A DNA stretch of 64,000 nt from Acidimicrobiia bacterium (GTDB lineage Bacteria > Actinomycetota > Acidimicrobiia > IMCC26256 > PALSA-610), in NCBI GenBank assembly GCA_026002935.1, contig BPGH01000001.1:2516501-2580500 (forward strand), given 5' to 3'. The notes below the pieces were generated by a model. The model was not told where the DNA came from. It searched no databases and saw only the letters and a list, made by a program, of their open reading frames with translations. Position numbers and translations under genes: made by a program. Position 1 is the first letter of the stretch, and each line of letters opens with the position of its first letter. This document shows, in pieces, positions 1 to 8,461 of the stretch.

Positions 1-602
1 AGGTCGGTGAACTCGACGCGGCCGTCGACGACGTTGCGGTACACCGAGACGCCGCCGTCGCCGCCGGCCTCCCCGGCGTCCTCGTCCGACGCGTCGCCGG
101 CCCGCACCTTCTCGATGATCTCGACCTTGTAGGGCTGGTCGGCGAACAGCGCGAGCGCGTCGTCGTAGCCGAGCTCCTCGCGCACGAAGCGCTGGTCGGC
201 ACGCACGATCGCCCGCATCTCCTCCTCGATCCGGGCGAGGTCCTCGTCGCTGATCGTGCGCCCGCCGGGCAGGTCGAAGTCGTAGTAGAACCCGTCGGCG
301 ATCGCCGGGCCGATCGTGTACTTCGCGCCGGGGTACAGGCGCGTCACGGCCTGCGCCAGCACGTGCGCCGCCGAATGGCGCAGCACCTCCCGCCCGGCGT
401 CCGACTCCGGCACCACGATCTCGAGGGCGACGTCGCGCTCGAGCGGCGTCGCGAGGTCGATCCACTCGCCGTCGGCCCGGGCGGCGAGCGCGGCCTTCGC
501 CAACCGCGGCCCGATGGCCGCGGCGACCTCGCCCGGCGTCGTACCGCGCGGGAACTCGCGGGTGGAGGCGTCGGGGAGCGTGACCTTGATCTGCTCGCTC
601 AT
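1..602 (-). CDS. thrS: Threonyl-tRNA synthetase, N-terminal part (runs off window)
   Basis: Charges tRNA-Thr with threonine in the cytoplasm. The translation from ATG at 602 begins MSEQIKVTLPDASTREF, the ubiquitin-like TGS domain. It continues into the editing domain, with the HSAAHVLAQAV metal-binding helix around residues 65-75 and the GPAIADGFYYDFD segment that follows it in bacterial ThrRS. The catalytic and anticodon domains lie beyond base 1. An in-frame ATG at 634 would add ten proline/arginine-rich residues; 602 matches the family start better. No clear Shine-Dalgarno sequence is seen. Confidence 0.93.
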   Translation of the reverse strand, partial: MSEQIKVTLPDASTREFPRGTTPGEVAAAIGPRLAKAALAARADGEWIDLATPLERDVALEIVVPESDAGREVLRHSAAHVLAQAVTRLYPGAKYTIGPAIADGFYYDFDLPGGRTISDEDLARIEEEMRAIVRADQRFVREELGYDDALALFADQPYKVEIIEKVRAGDASDEDAGEAGGDGGVSVYRNVVDGRVEFTD

Positions 603-697
603 CGGGCTCTCGGTCGACGGTCGGCGGGGGTTCATGAGCCGTCCGGCGGCCGCACCCGGCGGCCGGACCCGGCGACGCGGGGAGGGTACCCGCTGAC

Positions 698-713
698 CCG
701 CGGCCGGCCGCGG
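698..713. terminator. GC-rich perfect palindrome after mshC
   Basis: A perfect 16-base palindrome (CCGCGGCCGGCCGCGG) lies 20 bases past the mshC stop, before thrS on the same strand. It could form a strong RNA stem and act as a terminator or processing site. There is no U-tract, and chance palindromes are frequent at this GC content. Confidence 0.3.
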
Positions 714-732
714 CGCGTGCGCGCCGGCGGCC

Positions 733-1929
733 TCAGCGGTCGGGGCCGACCGCGACCGGGCGCTCGAGGTCGAGTCCGAGGAGGCGACCCAGGTCGCGCA
801 GCGCGGCCGGCGCCGTGGGGTCCGACCCGCCCGACAGGACCGCGCTCGCGAGGTCGTCGAGCGCGTCGAGCGCCCGGGGGGCGTCGAGGTCGTCGTCGAG
901 GGCGTCGCGGACGCGCTGCGCGAACGGGCGCGGGTCGGGGCCGTCGGGCCGGGTGGCGGCGGCGAGCAGCCGGTGGAGCAGCGCGGTCGCGTCCTCGAGG
1001 TCGGTGTCGTACCACTCGAACCCGTGCCGGTAGTGGTGCCGCATGAGCGCGAGGCGGATCGTGCGCGGGTCGGCCACCTTGAGCAGGTCGCTCACGAACA
1101 CGAGGTTCCCGAGCGACTTCGACATCTTCTCGCCCTCGTAGTTGACCATCGCCGAGTGCATCCAGTGCCGGACGAACGGCACGCCGGTGAGCGCCTCGCT
1201 CTGGGCGATCTCGCACTCGTGGTGGGGGAAGATCAGGTCGGTGCCGCCGCCGTGCAGGTCGAGGGTGTCGCCGTGCTCGTGCATCGCCATCGCCGAGCAC
1301 TCGATGTGCCAGCCCGGCCGGCCGACGCCGAAGGGCGCGCGCCACGCGGGCTCGTCGGGCAGCGACGGCTGCCACAGGACGAAGTCGAGCGGGGCCCGCC
1401 GGTGCGGGTCGTCGGGGTTGCCGCCGCGCGCGCGGGCGAGCCGCACCATCTGGTCCTCGGAGTAGTGCGAGAGCTTGCCGAACTCGGGGAACGTCGAGAC
1501 GTCGAAGTAGGCGGTGCCGTGGGTCAGGTACGCGTGGCCCGACTCCAGCAGGCGAGACACCAGCTCGACGATGTGCGGCACGGCCTCGGTGGCGCGGGGT
1601 TCGGCGACGGGGGGCCGCATGTCGAGCGCCTCCATGTCCGCGTGGAAGCGCGCGGTCTCCGCCTCGGCGAGCTCGAGGTACGGCACACCCAGCTCGCGCG
1701 CCTTCGGCAGGATCGAGTCGTCGACGTCGGTGATGTTGCGCACCATGCGGACCTCGTGCCCGAGGTCCTCGAGGCGGCGGATCAACAGGTCGTACGTGAG
1801 GTAGGTCGCGGCGTGCCCCAGGTGCGTCGAGTCGTACGGCGTGATCCCGCACACGTACATGCGCACGACGCGGGGTGGCTCGAACGGCACGACCGCCCGC
1901 CGTGCGGTGTCGTACAGGCGAAGGCCCAC
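733..1929 (-). CDS. mshC: Cysteine:GlcN-Ins ligase (MshC), CysS paralogue
   Basis: Predicted to ligate cysteine to glucosaminyl-inositol in mycothiol synthesis, the main low-molecular-weight thiol pathway of Actinobacteria. It is a class I aminoacyl-tRNA synthetase fold of 398 residues. Residues 24-40 read MYVCGITPYDSTHLGHA; the CGITPYD and HLGH form is typical of MshC, whereas CysS usually has CGPTVY and HIGN. GWHIECSAMA, a GGGTDLIFPHHE zinc/cysteine-binding segment and EGEKMSKSLGN follow. The GTG at 1929 sits 7 nt after a TAGGGT -10 box, which fixes this start for a leaderless mRNA. A GTG at 1938 overlaps that box. Confidence 0.88.
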   Translation of the reverse strand: MGLRLYDTARRAVVPFEPPRVVRMYVCGITPYDSTHLGHAATYLTYDLLIRRLEDLGHEVRMVRNITDVDDSILPKARELGVPYLELAEAETARFHADMEALDMRPPVAEPRATEAVPHIVELVSRLLESGHAYLTHGTAYFDVSTFPEFGKLSHYSEDQMVRLARARGGNPDDPHRRAPLDFVLWQPSLPDEPAWRAPFGVGRPGWHIECSAMAMHEHGDTLDLHGGGTDLIFPHHECEIAQSEALTGVPFVRHWMHSAMVNYEGEKMSKSLGNLVFVSDLLKVADPRTIRLALMRHHYRHGFEWYDTDLEDATALLHRLLAAATRPDGPDPRPFAQRVRDALDDDLDAPRALDALDDLASAVLSGGSDPTAPAALRDLGRLLGLDLERPVAVGPDR

Positions 1930-1936
1930 GGCGGCC

Positions 1937-1942
1937 ACCCTA
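1937..1942 (-). promoter_or_regulatory. -10 box TAGGGT, leaderless promoter of mshC
   Basis: TAGGGT fits TAnnnT and ends 7 nt before the GTG start at 1929. The transcript should begin at or next to the start codon. The same geometry recurs at about a dozen genes in this window. Confidence 0.55.
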
Positions 1943-1967
1943 GACCGCGCCGGGTGCCGGGCGGGCC

Positions 1968-2621
1968 TCAGACGCTCGTGAGCCGGAGGCTCGCCCGCAT
2001 CCTGTGGCGCACGTTGATCGTGAGCAGGATCGCCGCGAAGGTCTCCATCCCCACCGCGTTGCGCAGCGAACCGCCGTCCAGCGCGCGCAGGTTGGGGATC
2101 CCGGCGGTGATCTCCATCAGCGTCTGCTTCGCCTCGTCCTCGTCGCCGAGCACGACCACGTCGCTCTCCATGTCCCGGTGGAGGTCGGCGAACTCGGCCG
2201 CGGGCACGAGGTGGAACGCGGTCACCACGCGCGAGCGCCACAGGAGGGCCTGGATCTCGGCGGCCACCGAGCCGTGCGGGGGCAGCACCGCGTTGAACTC
2301 GTCGCCGTGCTTCACGAGGTTGTTGGCCATCGACACGACGATCTTTCCGGGGAGCCGTTCGGCGTGTTCCTGCACGGTCGGGATCGCGGAGTCCGCGTGG
2401 ACCGCGAGGATCACGACCGGGGCGTCGCACGCCCACGCGTTGTCACACGGGATCAGCCGGCCGGCGACCCGGTCGCCCCAGCGCTTCTCCAGGTCGGTGA
2501 CCGCGGCGCGCGCCCTGTCGACGGCCCGCGAGCCGAACAGCACCTCGTGGCCGACGCTCGCGAGCCGCGCCCCGAGCCCGCTGCCGGCGGGGCCGGTCGC
2601 CCCCAGGATCCCGATCCGCAT
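1968..2621 (-). CDS. npdG: F420-dependent NADP reductase (NpdG/Fno type)
   Basis: Predicted to move hydride between coenzyme F420 and NADP, linking the deazaflavin pool to NADPH. The 217-residue protein begins MRIGILGATGPAGSG, a dinucleotide-binding loop in the form seen in the Fno family. Family-like segments are VVSMANNLVKHG, TAFHLVPAAEF and the C-terminal LRNAVGMETFAAILLTIN. The ATG at 2621 lies 7 nt after a TACGAT -10 box, preferred over a GTG-type start 24 bases upstream. It is followed about 40 bases later by mshC on the same strand. F420 use is common in Actinobacteria. Confidence 0.85.
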   Translation of the reverse strand: MRIGILGATGPAGSGLGARLASVGHEVLFGSRAVDRARAAVTDLEKRWGDRVAGRLIPCDNAWACDAPVVILAVHADSAIPTVQEHAERLPGKIVVSMANNLVKHGDEFNAVLPPHGSVAAEIQALLWRSRVVTAFHLVPAAEFADLHRDMESDVVVLGDEDEAKQTLMEITAGIPNLRALDGGSLRNAVGMETFAAILLTINVRHRMRASLRLTSV

Positions 2622-2628
2622 CCGGCGG

Positions 2629-2634
2629 ATCGTA
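2629..2634 (-). promoter_or_regulatory. -10 box TACGAT, leaderless promoter of npdG
   Basis: TACGAT (TAnnnT) on the minus strand is followed by 7 nt and the ATG at 2621. No Shine-Dalgarno sequence is present, which fits leaderless translation. Confidence 0.55.
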
Positions 2635-2690
2635 GTGGGCGGCACACGCGGGCCCGTTGGGGCGCCGGCCGGCCCGGCGCGCGGACGCGC

Positions 2691-5600
2691 TCAGATGATG
2701 CAGTCGGCGCCGAAGCAGACCCTCAGCTCCGCGAACAGGCCGCTCGCGGGGGTGCAGCAGAACTCCTCGCCGAGCTGGAGCACGGTCTCCTTGTCGGCCC
2801 CGACGAGGTGGACGAACACGGGGCTGTCGCCGGGGTGCGCGGTGAGGATCTCCTTCAGGCGCGCGACCCGCTGCGGCGTGAGCGCCGCCGACCGGACCCG
2901 CAGGCGCACCGGCGGGCCCGAGTCGACGTGGACCTCCGGCCATGTGATCTCCGTCGCGATGAGCTTCGGCGTGTCGTCGCGGCCGTCGAGGCGGCCCTTC
3001 ACGGTGACGATGGCGTCGGGGGCGAGCAGCTCGCCGTACTGGTGCATCGTCTTGGGGAACACCATGACCTCGATCGACGACGTCAGGTCCTCCAGCACGA
3101 ACGTCGCCATGAGGTCGCCGCGCTTGGTGTATTTCCGCGCGAGCCCGGTCACGACCCCGCCGACGGTGCGCAGCGCCCCGTCGTCGAGGTCGGCGAGGTC
3201 GGCGACGCTGCAGTCGACGAGCCGGCGCAGCGAGCGCTGCGCGCCGATCAGCGGGTGGTCGCTGACGTACAGGCCGAGCATCTCCTTCTCGAGGCGCAGC
3301 CGCTCCGACTTGTCGTACTCGAGGTCGGGGATCGGCAGGCGGTCGTCGAACAGCGGTGCCTGGTCGTCGTCGCCGCCGCCCAGGTCGAACAGCGACATCG
3401 TGCCGGCCTCGCGCTCGCGCCGGCGGCGCAGCACGACGTCGGTGACCTGCTCGAACACCGTGCACAGCCCGCGCCGCGGGTGGCCGAGGGAGTCGAACGC
3501 GCCCCCCTTGACGAGGGACTCGATCGTCCGCTTGTTGAGGACCGCCGCGTCGACCCGCTCGCAGAAGTCGTGGAAGTCGGCGTACGGGCCGTTGCGCTCG
3601 CGCTCGGCGATGATCAGCGTCGCGACACCCTCGCCCACGTTGCGCACGGCCGAGAGCCCGAAGCGCACCGCGCCCTTGCCCGTGGCCGGGTCGAACTCGC
3701 AGGAGAAGTCGCTCTCGGACGCGTTGACGTCGGGGACGAGCACCGGGATGTCGAGGAGCCGGCACTCGTTGAGGTAGACGGCGGCCTTGTCGAGGTTGGT
3801 CTTGACGCTGGTGAGCAGCGCGGCGAGGTACTGGACCGGGTAGTTGGCCTTCAGCCAGGCCGTCTGGTAGGCGACGAGCGCGTAGCCGACCGAGTGGGAC
3901 TTGTTGAACGAGTAGTCGGCGAAGGGCTCGATCGTGTCGAAGTAGCGCTCCGCGAAGTCCCGCGGGTGGCCGTTGCGCACGCAGCCCTCGACGAACTTCG
4001 TCCGCTCCTTCGCGATGAGCTCCCGGATCTTCTTCCCGGTGGCCTTGCGGAGGTTGTCGGCCTCCTCGAGCGTGTAGCCCGCCAGCTTCTGCGACACGCG
4101 CATGAGCTGCTCCTGGTAGATCATCAGGCCGAAGGTCGGCGCGAGGATCTCCTCCAGGTCGGGGTGGTCGTAGGTGACGGGCTTGCGGCCGTTCTTGCGG
4201 TCGGCGTACTCGTTGTGCCAGTTCTGGGCCATCGGCCCCGGCCGGTAGAGCGCCACGAGCGCCGCGACGTCCTCGAAGGTGGTCGGCGCGAGCGAGCGCA
4301 TCAGCGCGCGCATCGGGCCGCCCTCGAGCTGGAACACGCCGATCGTGTCGCCCCGCCGCAGCAGCTCGTACGTCTTGGGGTCGTCGAGCGGGACGTCGTC
4401 GAGGTCGGGCCGCTCGCCGGTGGTGCGCTCGACCAGGTCGAGCGCGATCTCCATGACGTCGAGGTTGCGCAGGCCGAGGAAGTCCATCTTGAGGAGGCCG
4501 AGCTCCTCGACGCCGTGCATCTCGTACTGGGTGACGACGGGGGCGTCCTCGATCGGCGTGCCCGGCTCGGGCTTGCGCTGGACCGGCAGGTACTCGGTCA
4601 GCGGCTCCCGGGTGATCACCACCGCCGCCGCGTGGATGCTGTCCTGGCGGCGCAGCCCCTCGAGCCCCCGTGCGACGTCGATCACCCGGCGCGCGTCGGG
4701 GTCCTCCTCGTAGAGCTGGCGCAGCTCCGCGGCCATCTTGTAGCCGTCGGCGTAGCGCTCGGTCGGCTCGAAGCACGCCGCGAGCGGCGTGTCGCGGCCC
4801 ATGATCAGCGGCGGCATGAGCTTCGCGATCTTGTCGCCGACCGCGTACGGGTACCCCAGCACCCGCGCCGCGTCCCGCACGGCGGCCCGGGCCTTGATGG
4901 TCGAGAACGTGACGATCTGGGCGACGTGGTCGTGCCCGTACTTCTGCGCCGCGTAGCGGATCAGCTCGCCCCGGAACCGCGAGTCGAAGTCCATGTCGAT
5001 GTCGGGCATCTGCTTGCGCCCGGGGTTCAGGAAGCGCTCGAACAGCAGGTCGTACCTGATGGGGTCGATGTCGACGATCCGCAGGCAGTACGCGACGCAC
5101 GACCCGGCCGCGCTCCCCCGCCCGGGCCCGACGCGGATCCCACGCGACTTCGCGTACCGCACGAGGTCCCAGACCACGAGGAAGTAGGCGGGGAAGCCCA
5201 TCGCCTTGATGACGTCGAGCTCGTACTCGATGCGCTCGAGCACGTGCAGCGGCGGGCTCGGGCCGTACCGCTCCTTCGCCCCCTGCATCGTCAGCTCGCG
5301 CAGGTAGGAGTTCTCGTCGTAGCCCTCCGGCACCGGGAAGGCGGGGAGCACCGCCTGGCCGAACTCGATCTGGACGTCGGCGCGCTCCGCGATCAGCAGG
5401 GTGTTGTCGCACGCCTCGGGCAGCTCGCGGAACACGTGGCGCATCTCGGCCGCGCTCTTGATGTAGAACTCGTCGCCCTCGAACTTGAACCGCTTCGGGT
5501 CGCTCTGCAGCGCGCCGGTCTGCACGCACAGCAGCGCGTCGTGCGCCTCCGCGTCCTCCTTGTGCGTGTAGTGGCTGTCGTTGGTCGCGAGCAACGGTGC

Positions 5601-6197
5601 GCGCAGCTTGCGGGCGATCTCGAGCAGCGGCCGCAGGGTGCGCGCCTGGTCCTCGATGCCGTGGTCCTGGAGCTCGACGAAGAAGTGCTCCCGCCCGAAG
5701 ATGTCCTGGAACCGTGCGGCGGCCTCCAGCGCGGCCCGCTCCTCCCCCTGCAGCAGGAGCTGCGAGACGAGGCCGCCGAGGCAGCCGGTCGTGGCCGTGA
5801 TCCCCGCGTGGTGCCGTTCGAGCAGCTCCCAGTCGCAGCGGGGCTTGTAGTGGTAGCCCTCCAGGTACGCGGCGCTCGTGACCTTGATGAGGTTGCGGTA
5901 GCCCTCGTCGGTCTCGGCGAGCATCGTGAGGTGGAAGATCTCGTGATCGGCGCGCCGCGGCCGGTCGAAGCGCGACGTGTTGGTGAAGTAGCCCTCCATC
6001 CCGAGGATCGGCTTCACCCCGGCGTCCCGCGCCGCCTTGTACATCTCGAGCGCGCCGTACATGTTCCCGTGGTCGGTGATCCCGACCGCCGGCTGGCCGT
6101 CGGCGGCCGCGGCCGCGACCACCTCCGCGACGCGCGAGGCGCCGTCGAGCATCGAGTACTCGGTGTGCAGGTGCAGGTGGACGAACGACTCCGCCAC
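2691..6197 (-). CDS. dnaE: DNA polymerase III alpha subunit
   Basis: Replicative polymerase catalytic subunit, 1168 residues, full length for DnaE1. The N-terminal PHP domain opens with FVHLHLHTEYSMLDG (residues 5-19). The polymerase core includes GPGRGSAAGS, the catalytic PDIDMDFD aspartates and FNKSHSVGYALVAY. A tandem HhH region and a C-terminal OB fold follow (from about residue 960, with VVTGLARKYTKRGD). The start is GTG at 6197 preceded by GAGGGAA. It is separated from upstream genes by a 107-base gap containing DnaA-box-like sequences, so it may have its own promoter. No frame defects. Confidence 0.97.
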   Translation of the reverse strand: MAESFVHLHLHTEYSMLDGASRVAEVVAAAAADGQPAVGITDHGNMYGALEMYKAARDAGVKPILGMEGYFTNTSRFDRPRRADHEIFHLTMLAETDEGYRNLIKVTSAAYLEGYHYKPRCDWELLERHHAGITATTGCLGGLVSQLLLQGEERAALEAAARFQDIFGREHFFVELQDHGIEDQARTLRPLLEIARKLRAPLLATNDSHYTHKEDAEAHDALLCVQTGALQSDPKRFKFEGDEFYIKSAAEMRHVFRELPEACDNTLLIAERADVQIEFGQAVLPAFPVPEGYDENSYLRELTMQGAKERYGPSPPLHVLERIEYELDVIKAMGFPAYFLVVWDLVRYAKSRGIRVGPGRGSAAGSCVAYCLRIVDIDPIRYDLLFERFLNPGRKQMPDIDMDFDSRFRGELIRYAAQKYGHDHVAQIVTFSTIKARAAVRDAARVLGYPYAVGDKIAKLMPPLIMGRDTPLAACFEPTERYADGYKMAAELRQLYEEDPDARRVIDVARGLEGLRRQDSIHAAAVVITREPLTEYLPVQRKPEPGTPIEDAPVVTQYEMHGVEELGLLKMDFLGLRNLDVMEIALDLVERTTGERPDLDDVPLDDPKTYELLRRGDTIGVFQLEGGPMRALMRSLAPTTFEDVAALVALYRPGPMAQNWHNEYADRKNGRKPVTYDHPDLEEILAPTFGLMIYQEQLMRVSQKLAGYTLEEADNLRKATGKKIRELIAKERTKFVEGCVRNGHPRDFAERYFDTIEPFADYSFNKSHSVGYALVAYQTAWLKANYPVQYLAALLTSVKTNLDKAAVYLNECRLLDIPVLVPDVNASESDFSCEFDPATGKGAVRFGLSAVRNVGEGVATLIIAERERNGPYADFHDFCERVDAAVLNKRTIESLVKGGAFDSLGHPRRGLCTVFEQVTDVVLRRRREREAGTMSLFDLGGGDDDQAPLFDDRLPIPDLEYDKSERLRLEKEMLGLYVSDHPLIGAQRSLRRLVDCSVADLADLDDGALRTVGGVVTGLARKYTKRGDLMATFVLEDLTSSIEVMVFPKTMHQYGELLAPDAIVTVKGRLDGRDDTPKLIATEITWPEVHVDSGPPVRLRVRSAALTPQRVARLKEILTAHPGDSPVFVHLVGADKETVLQLGEEFCCTPASGLFAELRVCFGADCII

Positions 6198-6271
6198 GTT
6201 CCCTCGTCTGCGTCCCCTCGTCGGGCCCCGTCAGGCCCGTGCCGCCGGGCCGGCCGGCGACTCCTCCACAG

Positions 6272-6292
6272 GTGTCCACAGCCTGTGGACGA
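6272..6292. promoter_or_regulatory. DnaA-box-like inverted pair upstream of dnaE
   Basis: GTGTCCACA on the plus strand (6272-6280) and TCGTCCACA on the minus strand (6284-6292) each match the high-GC actinobacterial DnaA box TTGTCCACA at 7-8 of 9 positions. Together they form an inverted repeat, GTCCACAG-C-CTGTGGAC (6274-6290). A third weaker CTCCACAGG copy starts at 6264. Because the repeat also follows the stop of the minus-strand membrane gene, it could instead be a terminator hairpin. Confidence 0.4.
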
Positions 6293-6304
6293 ATCACACG
6301 GCTG

Positions 6305-8461
6305 TCATTCGAGCCTAGGGGCTCGCGCCGTCCCCGACAAGGGCCGGCCGTGACCCCCGCCCGCGGGGCCGGCGCCGCCCGCCCGGGCGGCGCGCGCGGC
6401 CGCCGCGGCCCGGGCCCACACCGGGGCGAGACGGCGGCGTTGCCACACGGCCCCGAGCGCGAGGAGCGTCGCGGCCGTGACCGCCGCGCCGGCGCGGTCG
6501 ACCGCGTCGGGCCGGTACGCGAGGCGCACGGTGTGCTCCCCCGCCGGCACCCGCACGGCCATGAGCGCGTCGGGGGTGCGCGCGATCGCGGCCGGCGCGC
6601 CGTCGACGCTCGCGTGCCACTTGGGCGACCACTGCAGCGCGAGCGTCAGGGTCGCCGGCGCCGCCGCGTCGACCGTCCACGCGGGCCGCTCGGGCGCGTC
6701 GCCCGCGAACGTCACCTCGGCGGGGACGTCGGTCTGCGCGCCCGGCGGGGCCGGCCCGCCGTCGTCGGCGGTCACCTCGTGGATCGACAGCTCCCCGCGC
6801 GCCCACACCGGCGACGCGAGCGACGCCGACCGCAGCGCCTCCCGCACGTCGGGCCGGGTCACGACCACGTGCGACACGCCGAGCCGGCGCAGCTCGCGCA
6901 ACCACTCGTCGGCCGTCTCACCCTCGCGGGGTCCGTCGGCCGCGAACGCCGCGCTCCCCGCGACGGACGCCTCGGGGTTGAAGCCGTTGAGCACGTCGCG
7001 GCCCGACGCCCACGCGAGCCAGCGGGCGGGCTCGATCACGCCGGTGCGCGCGATCTCGGCCGGGTAGTCGCGGGTCACCGCGAAGCGGGCGCCCTCGGGC
7101 ACGAGCGAGGCGACGCGCTCGGCGGCCTCCCGCATCTCGGGCGCCGGCGGCCCGAGCTCGCCCGCGAGCTCCTCGTGCCCGTTGCGCGCGACGAACGCGA
7201 CGGCGCACGCCACCGCGGCGAGGGCGAGCGCGGTGCCCGCCCCCCGGCCCGCGAGCCGCCGGCCCGCCGTGCCCAGCAGGTCGCCCGCGACCGCGGCGAC
7301 CGGCACCAGCGCGAGGACGCCGACGTAGCCGAGCGCCCGGTTCGCGAGCTGGATGGTGAGGTCGCCCGGCCCGGGGTACTCGATCGCCACGTGGGCGGCC
7401 ACGAGCACGAGCAGCGGGAGCGCGAGCAGCGGCGCGTACCGCCGCCTCCGGGCGACCGAGCACGCGGCGGCCGCGACCCAGCCCGTCATCACCAGCTTCG
7501 CGACGGCCGGCGTCCACACGAGGTCGCCGCGCAGGAGCGCGGCGACCCGCCGCTCGAACGGGTCGGTGCCCCAGGTGACGACGGGCCCGCGCAGCTCCTG
7601 GCCGGCCGCGAACGGGAACAGCCAGAACGCGCCCAGGCCGACCGCGACCGCGCCCGCCGCCGCCAGGCCCGCCGCGATCTCGCGCCCGCGCGCGAGGTCG
7701 TCACGCGTCAGCACGAGCACGACCGCGATCGGCGCGACGAGGGCGAGCAGCACCGTCGAGATCACGTGCGTCACGGCCAGCGCCGCGACCGCCACGCCCG
7801 CCACCGCGCGCCGGCGCCACGACCGCGGCTCGCGCACCAGGCGGAGCAGCGCGCCGAGCGCGACGAAGAACACCAGCGCGCCGAGCTGGTGCGACACCAG
7901 GCCGTTGACGAACGTGCCCTCCATGCCGAGCCCGAAGCCGACCGACACGGTGAGCGACAGGATCCCCGCGAGCGCGGAGGCGCGCCGGTCGAGCCCGAGC
8001 GACCGGGCGAGGTAGGCCACCGCGGCGGGCTGGAGCGCGAACGTCGCGATCACGAGGGCCTTCAGCGCGCCGGGGTTCGACGCGACGCCGAACGTCGCGG
8101 CGCGCAGCAGCGCGATCGCCCACGTCACCCCGGGCCCGTTGAAGAGGAAGAGCTGGTGACCGAGCATGAACCGCGGCGACCAGCCGTCGAGCCGCCCTCG
8201 CGCGACGATCTCGGCGATCCCGAAGTCGGCGCGCACCAGGTGCGCGGTCACGTCACCGCCCGCCACGAGGCCCGGGCCCCACGCGCCGCGCGTCAGCCAC
8301 AGTCCCGTGAGCGCGCCGGCCACGACGCCGGTGACCGTCCAGGCCACGGCGTCGCCGTCGTCGAGGTCGCCGGCGGTGCGGTCCCGCCCGCCCTCCGTCG
8401 GGCGCCCGGCCCGCGTGACCGCGCGCGCCGGGCGCGGCGTGGCGTCCGCCGGGGCGGTCAC
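6305..8461 (-). CDS. Large polytopic membrane protein, YfhO/PTPS-related type
   Basis: A 718-residue integral membrane protein of unknown substrate. Many hydrophobic helices span roughly residues 45-420, including one near LGALVFFVALGALLRL. A soluble, probably extracytoplasmic domain follows (about 430-640), then a final helix near VTAATLLALGAVW. A tract near residue 85 (GDVTAHLVRADFGIAEI) and the overall plan resemble YfhO-like or 6-pyruvoyl-tetrahydropterin-synthase-related membrane proteins, often linked to surface glycan assembly. The GTG start overlaps the stop of the upstream phosphodiesterase gene by 4 nt, so the two are probably co-translated. Confidence 0.7.
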   Translation of the reverse strand: MTAPADATPRPARAVTRAGRPTEGGRDRTAGDLDDGDAVAWTVTGVVAGALTGLWLTRGAWGPGLVAGGDVTAHLVRADFGIAEIVARGRLDGWSPRFMLGHQLFLFNGPGVTWAIALLRAATFGVASNPGALKALVIATFALQPAAVAYLARSLGLDRRASALAGILSLTVSVGFGLGMEGTFVNGLVSHQLGALVFFVALGALLRLVREPRSWRRRAVAGVAVAALAVTHVISTVLLALVAPIAVVLVLTRDDLARGREIAAGLAAAGAVAVGLGAFWLFPFAAGQELRGPVVTWGTDPFERRVAALLRGDLVWTPAVAKLVMTGWVAAAACSVARRRRYAPLLALPLLVLVAAHVAIEYPGPGDLTIQLANRALGYVGVLALVPVAAVAGDLLGTAGRRLAGRGAGTALALAAVACAVAFVARNGHEELAGELGPPAPEMREAAERVASLVPEGARFAVTRDYPAEIARTGVIEPARWLAWASGRDVLNGFNPEASVAGSAAFAADGPREGETADEWLRELRRLGVSHVVVTRPDVREALRSASLASPVWARGELSIHEVTADDGGPAPPGAQTDVPAEVTFAGDAPERPAWTVDAAAPATLTLALQWSPKWHASVDGAPAAIARTPDALMAVRVPAGEHTVRLAYRPDAVDRAGAAVTAATLLALGAVWQRRRLAPVWARAAAAARAARAGGAGPAGGGHGRPLSGTARAPRLE

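Noticed and set aside
733..1929. Second cysteinyl-tRNA synthetase
   Set aside because: CGITPYD and HLGHA motifs fit MshC; CysS normally shows CGPTVY and HIGN.
6274..6290. Replication origin
   Set aside because: Only two or three box-like words, no AT-rich unwinding tract, and no dnaA or dnaN nearby.
973..6353. Very long open frames on the strand opposite mshC, npdG and dnaE
   Set aside because: They are rich in Arg/His/Val repeats, lack domain motifs, and mirror known genes. This is the usual antisense openness of very GC-rich DNA.
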